A stretch of 64,000 nucleotides of DNA from Desulforhopalus sp. GTDB taxonomy: Bacteria > Desulfobacterota > Desulfobulbia > Desulfobulbales > Desulfocapsaceae. Where the stretch lies: positions 1,550,001 through 1,614,000 of the forward strand of contig JAOTRX010000002.1 in NCBI GenBank assembly GCA_030247675.1. The letters run 5' to 3'. The translations under genes and the position numbers were made by a program. Below, piece after piece: positions 25,381 to 33,095 of the stretch. Numbering within the stretch: the first letter of the stretch is position 1; each line of letters starts with the position of its first letter. A model generated the notes under the pieces. That model was not told where the DNA came from. It was given only the letters and a program-made list of their open reading frames with translations, and did no database searches.

Positions 25381-26535
25381 GGCATCGAGCAGTATCAGAC
25401 CCTGGTGAAAGTCTTTTTCCGGCGTGATCAGGCTGACGACAATCCGGTTGCTGTCCGCAAAGTCATAGAAGAATCCGGGGTGGACAATCAGGGAATACTT
25501 TTTAAGAAGATCCAAGCAGCATTGCTCGTCGCCAATGGTTTCCGGCAGGTTGATAATCGCATACCAGCCGCCCTCACGAACGCAAACGGGCATCTCCGTC
25601 TGTTCTTGCAGCAGCAATTCATTAACGTGGATACGGGCAAGAATCTCCTCCTGAACAGCCTTCTGGGTGGCAAGAAGCGGCGCTGCCGCCTGCTGGATCA
25701 TGCTGTTTACCGAGAGGTAGGTGTCGGCAATGAATTCCAGGCGCTGTTTGGCCATTTTCTTGTGGTCCTCCGGACCGCCGCTGACATAGATCCAGCCGAG
25801 TTTTACCTGGGGAAGCGCCAGCACCTTGGAAAAGCCGCTGAGGGTGAAGGTCAGAGCCGCGGTATTGGATACTGCCGAATAGGAGCCGGCAGAATTGCCT
25901 GAGACTCTATAATCAAGGAATACCTCGTCGACGATTAACACAATCCCATGGGTTTGGCACAGCAAGGCGAGTTGTTGCAATTCCTCGCTGGTCATGTAGG
26001 AGCCAGTCGGGTTATTGGGGTTGACGACGACAATGGCCCTTGTCAGGCTAGAAATTTGCTGCCGAAGGGAATTGAAATCAATACGCCACTGCCCCGAAGC
26101 ATTTTCACGCAGCATGTAGCGGGTCGGCCTGACATTTTCAAGAGTTGCGAGAAAATCGAAGAGCGGATAGCCGGGGGCGGGGATGAGTATCTCATCTCCT
26201 GGATCGGTGAGCAGCTTCATTAAAAAGCTGTAGGCCTCACTGGTACTGGCGGTGAGGAAAAGATCGTCGCTATCGATCAGTCCATGGTGGTTGTCCCGGT
26301 AATACCTTTTAATTGCCTGGCGGGCACTTTTCGTGCCTTGTGCCGACGGCTGGTAAGGATCGGCGGCACCGTGCTTTTTGGGGAGGGGTGGTGCCGAGGA
26401 AAACGCAAAGCCAGCGCTTGTTGGGTTTGATTGGGTGAGATCGAGAATTCTTGCACCGGAGGCCTTTTTTTCTTCGAGGATCGTGGTGAAGTCGTTGGGT
26501 TCGAGGCTTTTGGGGAGTCGTGAGGAAAAACGCAT
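25351..26535 (-). CDS. Class I/II PLP-dependent aminotransferase
   Basis: A 394-residue fold-type I aminotransferase. Visible: ILDLTQSNPTSAGF near the N-terminus, substrate-loop IPAPGYPLFDFLATL, the conserved VVNPNNPTGS, IVDEVFLDYR with the PLP aspartate, and catalytic lysine in TLSGFSKVLALPQVKLGW. The family includes alanine, aspartate and LL-diaminopimelate transaminases; specificity cannot be read. It stands alone, bounded at its 3' end by repeat copy B and at its 5' side by repeat copy C, so it is bracketed by the same element. Confidence 0.9.
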   Translation of the reverse strand: MRFSSRLPKSLEPNDFTTILEEKKASGARILDLTQSNPTSAGFAFSSAPPLPKKHGAADPYQPSAQGTKSARQAIKRYYRDNHHGLIDSDDLFLTASTSEAYSFLMKLLTDPGDEILIPAPGYPLFDFLATLENVRPTRYMLRENASGQWRIDFNSLRQQISSLTRAIVVVNPNNPTGSYMTSEELQQLALLCQTHGIVLIVDEVFLDYRVSGNSAGSYSAVSNTAALTFTLSGFSKVLALPQVKLGWIYVSGGPEDHKKMAKQRLEFIADTYLSVNSMIQQAAAPLLATQKAVQEEILARIHVNELLLQEQTEMPVCVREGGWYAIINLPETIGDEQCCLDLLKKYSLIVHPGFFYDFADSNRIVVSLITPEKDFHQGLILLDAYIRQGRTFR

Positions 26536-26553
26536 GTGGCTGAGGACCTGATG

Positions 26554-26613
26554 CTAAAGTTGAGTTAAGCTGTGAGTCGACTGAAACGAAACGTGTGCAC
26601 TTGTTGGTATAAA
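26554..26613 (+). repeat. Two-hairpin dispersed repeat, diverged copy C
   Basis: Shares the lead TAAAGTTGAGTTAAGC, the invariant linker ACGAAACG and the tail TTGGTATAAA with the other copies, but the first stem has lost pairing. It lies 18 bases upstream of the start of the leftward aminotransferase gene. Confidence 0.65.
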
Positions 26614-26675
26614 GAAAATTTTGTACTTCGTCGATACGTAGAGTGTTCAGGCAATCTTTTCCAGGGAGGGAATCG

Positions 26676-26840
26676 ATGAAACCACAAGAAGCAGTAAGTA
26701 TTCTCATGCTCAGTCCGTGTTATTGGCTCATGAAAGTATCAGAACGGCGGGAATTGATCAAAGAATTCCTTGCCAGTTATGCCAGTATCGACATACCCTT
26801 TGCCTTCGGATCGAGAAAACGCAAGGGTGGCAACGGCTGA
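26676..26840 (+). CDS. Small uncharacterised protein (54 residues)
   Basis: A short frame beginning MKPQEAVSILMLSPCYWLM, with a very good ribosome site GGGAGGG seven bases upstream. The sequence is amphipathic: a helical EAVSILML start, an ERRELIKEFLASYA helix, then a basic tail GSRKRKGGNG. Composition looks like a real small cytoplasmic protein, perhaps nucleic-acid-binding because of the tail, but no family is recognised. It is flanked by repeat copy C and by an empty 296-base stretch. Confidence 0.6.
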   Translation: MKPQEAVSILMLSPCYWLMKVSERRELIKEFLASYASIDIPFAFGSRKRKGGNG

Positions 26841-27136
26841 GGGTTTGGCGTTTCCCTCTCTGACATCTCTGATTCTGACCCTTCGGTCAATCCTTTTTTC
26901 AGTGTTTCCGCGTTGGCAATCCGTTTTGGCGACCAGAAAATATGGTGCCGCTGATCCTCTTCGCTGCCTTCAATCACCTCCTCTTGTCATGCCCGGCAAA
27001 ACAAATCGGCGGGCCGCACATTTTACATTCCCGGGAAATCGATCTATCATAATTGCTGGAGTATTGGCGAAGGCCCCCTCATACCCATAAACGCATGGAT
27101 TGTCAGGGGTTAAAAGAGAAATCCGGGAGAAATGGC

Positions 27137-28177
27137 ATGGCGCACAGAACACCCAAGAAAACTAAGGTGCCGGATTATATTAAATATTTATTGTTGCCGG
27201 AAAACTATCCCCATCCTGTTGATGGGCCGGTGGAGCTTTTACAGACCCATATCTCCTTCGTGATTATCGCCGGAGAATTTGTCTATAAATGGAAGAAGCC
27301 GGTTTCATTCGGGTTTGTGGATTTTTCCACCCTGGCCACGCGGAAGTTTTTCTGTGAGCGGGAGGTGCTGCTCAACAGGCGTCTCTGTCCGGAGATATAT
27401 CTCGACACAGTGCGTCTCTGCCGGGAAGGGCAGTCTTTTCGTTTACAAGGCAGCGGCGAGACAATCGAATACGGGGTGAAGATGGTAAAGATGCCCGAGG
27501 AGGGAATGTTGAACCGGGTCATTGCTGCCGGTCAGCTGCGCCGGGAACATCTTGCCCTCATCGTCGATATCCTTGTACCCTTTTACCGGCAGGCAGGGCA
27601 GGGCAAGGAGATTCGCGAAAATGGCCGGGCGAGCGCAGTTGCCAGAACGGTGACTAATAATTTTAACGAGACGGCCCGCTTTGTCGGCGGGGCATCACTC
27701 AGTGCAGACCGATTTGCCGGGATCAAGGAGCGTGCGCTGGCCTTCCTGGCGCGGGAAGAGCTCTTTAACGAGCGTATCGCCGCCGGCCGTATTCGCGATT
27801 GTCATGGTGATCTGTATTCCGGGAATATCTGCCTGGCGGCCCCAGAAAAAATTCATATCTTTGATTGTCTGGAGTTCAATGATAGCCTGCGCTTTATCGA
27901 TATCTGTGCCGATGTGGCCTTTCTGGCGATGGATCTCGATTTTCATGGCCTTTCGTCATTGAGTGATTTTTTTATCAAGAGTTTTATCGACAGATCAGGC
28001 GACGACGGCTTGCTCACCATGCTCGATTTTTATAAGTGTTACCGGGCCTATGTGCGGGGGAAGGTCGGTCTGCTTGCCGCAGCCGATCCAGCGATTGCAG
28101 TTGTGGAGGCGAGCCGTTGGCTGGATTCCGCCGGGCGTTATTTTCAACTCGCCGAGGAGTATGCAAGGCGGATATGA
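27137..28177 (+). CDS. Aminoglycoside-phosphotransferase-like kinase (COG2187 type)
   Basis: A 346-residue protein with the kinase fold of the APH/choline-kinase group: an N-terminal lobe with ISFVIIAGEFVYKWKKPVSFGFVDFSTL (the nucleotide-site lysine), and a C-terminal lobe with catalytic RIRDCHGDLYSGNICL and metal-binding HIFDCLEFND. ATG 27137 is chosen by GGGAGAA upstream. The substrate is unknown. It overlaps the next gene by four bases (ATGA). In many bacteria these two domains are one protein, as in Rv2004c of Mycobacterium; here they are encoded separately and presumably work together. Confidence 0.87.
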   Translation: MAHRTPKKTKVPDYIKYLLLPENYPHPVDGPVELLQTHISFVIIAGEFVYKWKKPVSFGFVDFSTLATRKFFCEREVLLNRRLCPEIYLDTVRLCREGQSFRLQGSGETIEYGVKMVKMPEEGMLNRVIAAGQLRREHLALIVDILVPFYRQAGQGKEIRENGRASAVARTVTNNFNETARFVGGASLSADRFAGIKERALAFLAREELFNERIAAGRIRDCHGDLYSGNICLAAPEKIHIFDCLEFNDSLRFIDICADVAFLAMDLDFHGLSSLSDFFIKSFIDRSGDDGLLTMLDFYKCYRAYVRGKVGLLAAADPAIAVVEASRWLDSAGRYFQLAEEYARRI

Positions 28178-28773
28178 AAGAAGAGGGTGTAAGGGACAAA
28201 AGGGTGGTGGTGTTTTTCGGTTTGGTCGCCTCGGGTAAGAGTTTTGTCGCCAAGGCCTGGGCGCACAAGCATCAGTTTCCCTATTACAATACCGATGTGG
28301 TCCGCAAAGGTTTGGCCGGAATCAGGGCCACCGATGCCCGTCCGGAAGCACGGGATGAAGGCATATATTCCAAGGCCTTCAGCCGTTTAACCTACGACGC
28401 CCTGGTGGACCTTGCCCTGCATGATCTTGCTGACCCAGCCGTATCTTGGGTGGTCCTTGATGGTTCCTATCATGCTCGGGCTGAGCGGGATAGAGTTCGC
28501 GCGCGTTTTGACGGGCTGGCCCGGGTGGTTTTTATCCTGTGCAGTTGTGGAGAAGATGTAACGAAGACACGTCTCGCTAAACGGGCAGCAGATCCGGCAG
28601 CAGTGTCTGATGGTCGTTGGGAGATTTATCTCCAGCAGAAGGAGAATTTCGAAGAACCGGAGGAGCTTCCGTCGTGGCAACTGAATCGGCTTGACACCAA
28701 CAAGGAGGTCGACTCTCTGCTAACTTTTCTGGATTGCCTGCTTTTGCAGGGCAGGAATGGGAGAGAGATATAA
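28174..28773 (+). CDS. P-loop small-molecule kinase domain (COG0645 type)
   Basis: A 199-residue AAA-type P-loop kinase. The Walker A motif is FFGLVASGKSFVAKAW near the N-terminus, followed by NTDVVRKGLAG, the Walker B-like SWVVLDGSYHARAERD, and a lid-like arginine-rich segment TRLAKRAADP. It starts inside the stop codon of the upstream kinase-like gene (ATGA), so translation is coupled. It is the partner that is fused to that domain in other species. The phosphorylated substrate is unknown. It is convergent with the NlpC/P60 gene. Confidence 0.87.
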   Translation: MKEEGVRDKRVVVFFGLVASGKSFVAKAWAHKHQFPYYNTDVVRKGLAGIRATDARPEARDEGIYSKAFSRLTYDALVDLALHDLADPAVSWVVLDGSYHARAERDRVRARFDGLARVVFILCSCGEDVTKTRLAKRAADPAAVSDGRWEIYLQQKENFEEPEELPSWQLNRLDTNKEVDSLLTFLDCLLLQGRNGREI

Positions 28774-28815
28774 TCTTCCATTCCTGATAGAACCAGTCGG
28801 CTGGCCTGTTTCTGT

Positions 28816-30102
28816 TTAGTAGCTGAAATCAAACATCATGGCAACATCACTCGAGGCAGGCTGGTCAAACGAGGAATCGCCGGTCGCCCTGAGGGCCAAG
28901 GAGCGCTTGTCATGCTTGCTCATGATGGAGAACTGCAGGTTTTCGGTGACGGCTATGCCAAGTTTAATGGCCAGATCAAGGGAGCTGATCTTGTTGTCAA
29001 AGTTAGCAACATTACTGATATCTTCTCCATCCGTATACCGTACCAGCATCGACAGGGACCAGCCGCTATCCTGCGGTGCGAGTTGGGTGCTGAAGCCGAG
29101 CATCCGTTTTGGAACAACCGCAAGCTGGTCTTCTGCCAAGGAATGATCAAAGTAGGTGAGTGACGGAGTAAAGCTCAGCCAATCGCTGGGATGGTAGTCA
29201 CTGGCCAATGTCATGCCGTGTCGCACAGCAGTCTCATCGGTTTGACCAAGGTCATAGCTGCTTGACAGGGTGGCGGCAGATTCACTTCCGGGCCAGGGAG
29301 CTGAGCTGTCAAAGGTCTCGTGGAAGGCACTGAGGCTGATATCGAAGCCATCAAAGAGCGTTTGATTGTAACCAATTTTGTGAAAGCCTAAAGAAGCGGA
29401 CCGGTCATTATCAATGGCGAAGGGGTCGAAGTCGACAGCTTCAAGGTCTTGCAGGGCGGGAGAGTAAGCTGTGAATTCATTGCGGCCGAAATACGAAACA
29501 AGGCCACCTTCAGAAACCGGCATATCCAGGTACTGCTCAAAACGGTACTCGTTGTTATTGTCACCGGTGGAGCTGAGAGCTGTGTGGCGCTTGGAGCCGA
29601 CGAAGCGTTTTTTCCAGTATTTGTCGGCGAGGCTGGAGACGATAATGCCTTCACTGCTGCTGGCATGAATAAACTGTCCGTCGGAGAGATACACCCCGAC
29701 ATGGTTGATCCGTTTTGTCTTTTTCTTTTTGGTAGTGCTGCCAAAAAAGACCAGGTCGCCGGTTTGCAGCTCGCGGGTATCGATCTTTTGCAGTTCTGGG
29801 GACTGAAACTGGTCACCGGAGCTGTGAGGAAGCTCGATACCCAGCAGCCGGTCGTAGACCGTCCTGGCAAAGCCAGAGCAGTCAAAACCTTTTTTGGATG
29901 TGCCCCCTTTGCGATAGGGAGCGCCAAGGTACTCTTTCACCTCATTGGCAAACTGCTGATCGGAAAGACCACTCGATGATAATGATGAGTCAGAACGACT
30001 TTCAACGGCTGAAACCTGAGAAGTCGAAATGGCGATAACTACGCAGCAAACGATACAAATGAGACTTTTGTAAAACAGACAGGGTCGGATTTGTCTTTGC
30101 AT
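28816..30102 (-). CDS. NlpC/P60 cell-wall peptidase with beta-rich C-terminal domain
   Basis: A 428-residue exported protein. Signal peptide at residues about 1-32 (hydrophobic ICIVCCVVIAIS, ending VSA). The NlpC/P60 domain at 48-175 has catalytic Cys75 in KGFDCSGFARTVY, His134 in RINHVGVYL, and a further His146 in FIHAS; such enzymes cleave peptidoglycan stem peptides. Residues about 200-428 show alternating aromatic/hydrophobic strands and end in SSDVAMMFDFSY, the kind of C-terminal aromatic end found in outer-membrane barrels. This C-terminal half is unusual for the family. ATG 30102 follows AGAGG closely; an upstream in-frame start would spoil the signal peptide. Confidence 0.85.
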   Translation of the reverse strand: MQRQIRPCLFYKSLICIVCCVVIAISTSQVSAVESRSDSSLSSSGLSDQQFANEVKEYLGAPYRKGGTSKKGFDCSGFARTVYDRLLGIELPHSSGDQFQSPELQKIDTRELQTGDLVFFGSTTKKKKTKRINHVGVYLSDGQFIHASSSEGIIVSSLADKYWKKRFVGSKRHTALSSTGDNNNEYRFEQYLDMPVSEGGLVSYFGRNEFTAYSPALQDLEAVDFDPFAIDNDRSASLGFHKIGYNQTLFDGFDISLSAFHETFDSSAPWPGSESAATLSSSYDLGQTDETAVRHGMTLASDYHPSDWLSFTPSLTYFDHSLAEDQLAVVPKRMLGFSTQLAPQDSGWSLSMLVRYTDGEDISNVANFDNKISSLDLAIKLGIAVTENLQFSIMSKHDKRSLALRATGDSSFDQPASSDVAMMFDFSY

Positions 30103-30611
30103 GGTCCTCTCGTCAGTATTTTTCTGGCTTAGAGTTTTTTGCAATCTTGCATGGGACAGAACGTTTCAACCTTCCGCCATGCACCTTCTCCTGGGTGAAA
30201 TGAGCTATTTCCCCGAAAGGCAGATTTTTAAATGCAAGTTGTGCAACCTCTTCTTAAGAATCCGGGAAATTGCATCCCCGGAAAAAATCAATTTCACAGG
30301 AAATAGACTATTAGGGGGGACTTTGTCAACCCTAAATCTGTTTTGAATCAATAAAATGTGCAATAAATCCGCCATAATCGATTAAGGAGAGGGGTTGTTG
30401 ACGGTAAAGAAAACACCGGAGTTCCGTGACTTTTCGCAAAAGAAGAGGTGTTTTGGCGGCAAGGGGCGAGGTGTCTCGATTTTTCTGCTTTTTGGGGAGC
30501 CTATTGACAGGAAGGATAGAGCCGATCTACACTTCGAGGCGATATCGGGATGGAGTATATAGTAGATGTCGATGTGTGGAAATCATCAAATCCGCGGAGG
30601 GGAGGATCATC
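30103..30611. promoter_or_regulatory. Divergent intergenic region with a candidate sigma-70 promoter
   Basis: A 509-base region, AT-rich on the left. A TTGACA at 30504-30509 and TACACT at 30528-30533 with an 18-base spacer make a plausible rightward promoter for the dienelactone hydrolase gene. The left half should contain the promoter of the NlpC/P60 gene, not recognised. No small gene or RNA was identified. Confidence 0.5.
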
Positions 30612-31475
30612 ATGGAAAACCTGAGTGCCACCGAGTTATACGCAAGGTATACCAATAAGGAAATGACCCGGCGACAGTTTCTCGACAAGCTGGCCGTTGT
30701 CGCTGGGGGGGTTGCCGCGGCATACGCGGTTCTTCCGTTGCTGGAAGGGAGCCCTGCCCAGGCGGAGATCGTTGCCGCCGGCGATACACGGCTTGCTGCA
30801 CAAGTGGCACAATTTGCAGTGGCCGGTGGCCAGATGTCAGGATACCAGGCCCAGCTCAAAGGTGCCGGAAAGCAGCCCGCCATCCTGGTGGTGCATGAGA
30901 ACAGGGGGTTGAATCCCCATATCGAAGATGTTGCCCGGCGGTTTGCCCTGGAGGGCTTTCTGGCACTCGCCCCTGATGCCTTGTCGCCGTTTGGTGGTTC
31001 TCCTGCCGATCCCGAGAAGGCTATCGCCATGATCAAGGAGCTTGATATGGGGGGTACGGTGAAGAATTTTGCCGCAGCTGCCGCCTATCTCAAGACGCAT
31101 CCACAATCAACCGGCAAGGTCGGGGTCGTCGGCTTCTGCTGGGGTGGTGCCGTGGCCAATTACCTGGCGGTGCAATCGGCTGATATCATTGCCGCCGTGC
31201 CGTACTACGGCAAGCAGCCGCCGACGGAGGATGTGGTGAAGATCAAGGCATCCTTGCTTCTCCATTATGCCGAACTTGATGAACGCATCAATACAGGGAT
31301 TCCCGATCTCAAGGAGGCCCTGCAAAAGGCCGGGGTTGAGCATGAACTCTATATGTATGCGGGGACGGAGCATGCCTTCAACAACGACACCAATCCCGCC
31401 CGGTACAACAAAGTGGCGGCGGAACTGGCCTGGAAACGGACCATCGACTTTTTGACCCGGAAGTTAAAGAGCTGA
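30612..31475 (+). CDS. Exported dienelactone-hydrolase family protein with Tat signal
   Basis: A 287-residue alpha/beta hydrolase. The N-terminus MTRRQFLDKLAVVAGGVAAA (Arg20-Arg21) is a twin-arginine signal followed by a hydrophobic stretch ending SPAQA, so export of a folded protein is predicted. The catalytic triad is visible: Cys176 in GFCWGG, Asp223 in HYAELDER and His254 in GTEHAFNND; Glu96 in VVHENRGL matches the family glutamate. The natural substrate is unknown; DLH-fold proteins in anaerobes are often general esterases. ATG 30612 has GGAGG seven bases upstream. It is convergent with the radical SAM gene, eight bases apart. Confidence 0.92.
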   Translation: MENLSATELYARYTNKEMTRRQFLDKLAVVAGGVAAAYAVLPLLEGSPAQAEIVAAGDTRLAAQVAQFAVAGGQMSGYQAQLKGAGKQPAILVVHENRGLNPHIEDVARRFALEGFLALAPDALSPFGGSPADPEKAIAMIKELDMGGTVKNFAAAAAYLKTHPQSTGKVGVVGFCWGGAVANYLAVQSADIIAAVPYYGKQPPTEDVVKIKASLLLHYAELDERINTGIPDLKEALQKAGVEHELYMYAGTEHAFNNDTNPARYNKVAAELAWKRTIDFLTRKLKS

Positions 31476-31482
31476 CGGAGGC

Positions 31483-32706
31483 TTATGCACCGCCGCAGCA
31501 TTTTTTGAATTTCCGGCCGCTGCCGCACGGACAGGGCTCATTTCTGCCCGTGGCGGCGGCCGCCGGGGCTTGCGATCCCACGGGTCTTTGCCATTGCCGG
31601 GCGATCTCCCGCACAAAGGGGGCGCAGTGGCTAAAAAAGAGTTTGTAACCGTCACAGAGGTAGTTGCCCTTCATTGCCTCGCCCGGCAGGTCGATAAAAC
31701 GATTCTTGGGGCACTCACCATTGCACATCGTCAAGACCTCGCAGGATCGGCATACCTGCGGCAAAGAGGTGCGCTTGCCTTCGCCGAAGGCCGCCAGCTG
31801 CTCTGAGGCGAGGATCTCCGCCAGCTCGGTCTGTCGAAGGTTGCCGATGCACCATTCGGGCTGGACAAAATGATCGCAGGCGTAGACGTCGCCATTGAAT
31901 TCGACGACCGGAATCTCACCGCAGGTCGGTCGAAACAGGCAAAGCGAGTGATCCTGGTGAAAGGCGGTGCGCGCCGCCTCTTCGAAAATTTGCACCTTGA
32001 TGGTGCCGATATCCTTTGCCAGCCACAGGTCAAAAATCGTGCATAAAAAGGCGCCGAAGGCCTCCGGTCCCACCGTCCGGTTGCTGACACCGCCAGGGGT
32101 GTGTTCGACAAGCGGCAGAAAACTCAGATATTTCGCGCCGATGCCTGTAAAGAAACGGTACACCTGCAGGGGGAACATGACGTTGTGGTCGCTGATTACG
32201 CAGAGAATATCGGGAACAATCCCCTGGTTGACAAGGCAGGTATAGCCGCGCATGGCGGCAGCATGGCTGCCCCCTCCTTGCTTGGTTGTCCGGTAGAAAT
32301 CATGGATTTCCGCCGGTCCATCAAGGCTCAGGCCGACGGAAAACCGGTTTCTTGCCAAAAACTCCGCCCAGGCATCGTCAAGCAGGGTGCCATTGGTCTG
32401 GATGCCGTTGGTAATCTGCCGGTTTGGCGGGCAATATTGATGTTGCAGCTGGATGATGCGCTGGAAATAGGCCATGCCGAGGAGGGTCGGCTCGCCGCCA
32501 TGCCAGGAAAAATGCGCGGTCTTGCCGGGGTGGGCGGCAATATGTCCACGGATGTAGGCCTCCAACAGATCGTCGGCCATGCGTGGCAGTGGTTCTTCGG
32601 CAAAGAGTTCAGACTTGCCGAGGTAATAGCAATAGCGGCACTGCAAGTTGCAGCGATAGCTGGCGGGTTTGGCGAAGATCTGGAAGTCGGTGAGTTTTCT
32701 GCCCAT
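31483..32706 (-). CDS. Anaerobic sulfatase-maturase-type radical SAM/SPASM protein with SEC-C tail
   Basis: A 407-residue enzyme. The radical-SAM cysteines are Cys19, Cys23 and Cys26 (CNLQCRYC). FSWHGGEPTLLGM and IQTNGTLLDD follow, and a SPASM region with CRSCEVLTMCNGECPKNRF near residues 320-350 binds two auxiliary clusters. anSME enzymes oxidise a Cys or Ser of a sulfatase to formylglycine. The extreme C-terminus is a SEC-C zinc motif, NEPCPCGSGRKFKKCCG, an addition seen in some family members. No sulfatase is encoded in the window, so the substrate may be elsewhere or different. Confidence 0.9.
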   Translation of the reverse strand: MGRKLTDFQIFAKPASYRCNLQCRYCYYLGKSELFAEEPLPRMADDLLEAYIRGHIAAHPGKTAHFSWHGGEPTLLGMAYFQRIIQLQHQYCPPNRQITNGIQTNGTLLDDAWAEFLARNRFSVGLSLDGPAEIHDFYRTTKQGGGSHAAAMRGYTCLVNQGIVPDILCVISDHNVMFPLQVYRFFTGIGAKYLSFLPLVEHTPGGVSNRTVGPEAFGAFLCTIFDLWLAKDIGTIKVQIFEEAARTAFHQDHSLCLFRPTCGEIPVVEFNGDVYACDHFVQPEWCIGNLRQTELAEILASEQLAAFGEGKRTSLPQVCRSCEVLTMCNGECPKNRFIDLPGEAMKGNYLCDGYKLFFSHCAPFVREIARQWQRPVGSQAPAAAATGRNEPCPCGSGRKFKKCCGGA

Positions 32707-32812
32707 ATCGGCTGCCTGGGAAGGATTGATAGATTGAAGCAGCTGTGCCGTTCTGCCATCGGTTGCTCGGGTTTTACCACCGCGGGCTTGCTATCCGGCA
32801 ACACCCCGCAAG

Positions 32813-32872
32813 GGGATCAAGTGCCTTAGAAATTTTCCCCCAAAAGCCGGGGATGATTTTCTAAGGCACTAA
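32813..32872. repeat. Long-hairpin repeat, copy 1
   Basis: A perfect 13-base-pair outer stem, AGTGCCTTAGAAA (32820-32832) with TTTCTAAGGCACT (32858-32870), encloses an inner TCCCC/GGGGA stem. It is preceded by GGGATCAA. A second version follows 79 bases later. Together they fill most of the 389-base gap between the radical SAM gene and the hydrogenase operon. Confidence 0.85.
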
Positions 32873-32891
32873 CCCCTAAACAGCAACAAAA

Positions 32892-32955
32892 GGGATCAAG
32901 TACCTTGACGAAAAACCTCCCCTAAAAAGCAGGGGATGATTTTCTAAGGTACTAA
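32892..32955. repeat. Long-hairpin repeat, copy 2
   Basis: Same lead GGGATCAA, outer stem AGTACCTT (32899-32906) with AAGGTACT (32946-32953), inner CCCC/GGGG and the shared GGGGATGATTTTCTAAGG run. The stem differs from copy 1 by a paired change (GC to AT on both arms), so folding has been conserved. Confidence 0.85.
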
Positions 32956-32994
32956 AAACTTCAAGGTGAAGAAACATAAATACCAAGCCTACGG

Positions 32995-33023
32995 TTGACA
33001 TCGGCACGACTTTACTTGATACT
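32995..33023 (+). promoter_or_regulatory. Candidate sigma-70 promoter of the hydrogenase-signalling operon
   Basis: A consensus TTGACA at 32995-33000, a 17-base spacer and GATACT at 33018-33023 (four of six matches to TATAAT). The start would be near 33030, giving a leader of about 65 bases before the small-subunit gene. Confidence 0.6.
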
Positions 33024-33095
33024 GATGGGGATATGGTTTGCGGATTATTGGCAATTCTGGTGTGTTAGCATGGTCCACATAAGGAGGAGGCAGGA

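Noticed and set aside
32813..32955. CRISPR array
   Set aside because: Only two units, each a self-complementary hairpin, no regular spacers and no cas genes.
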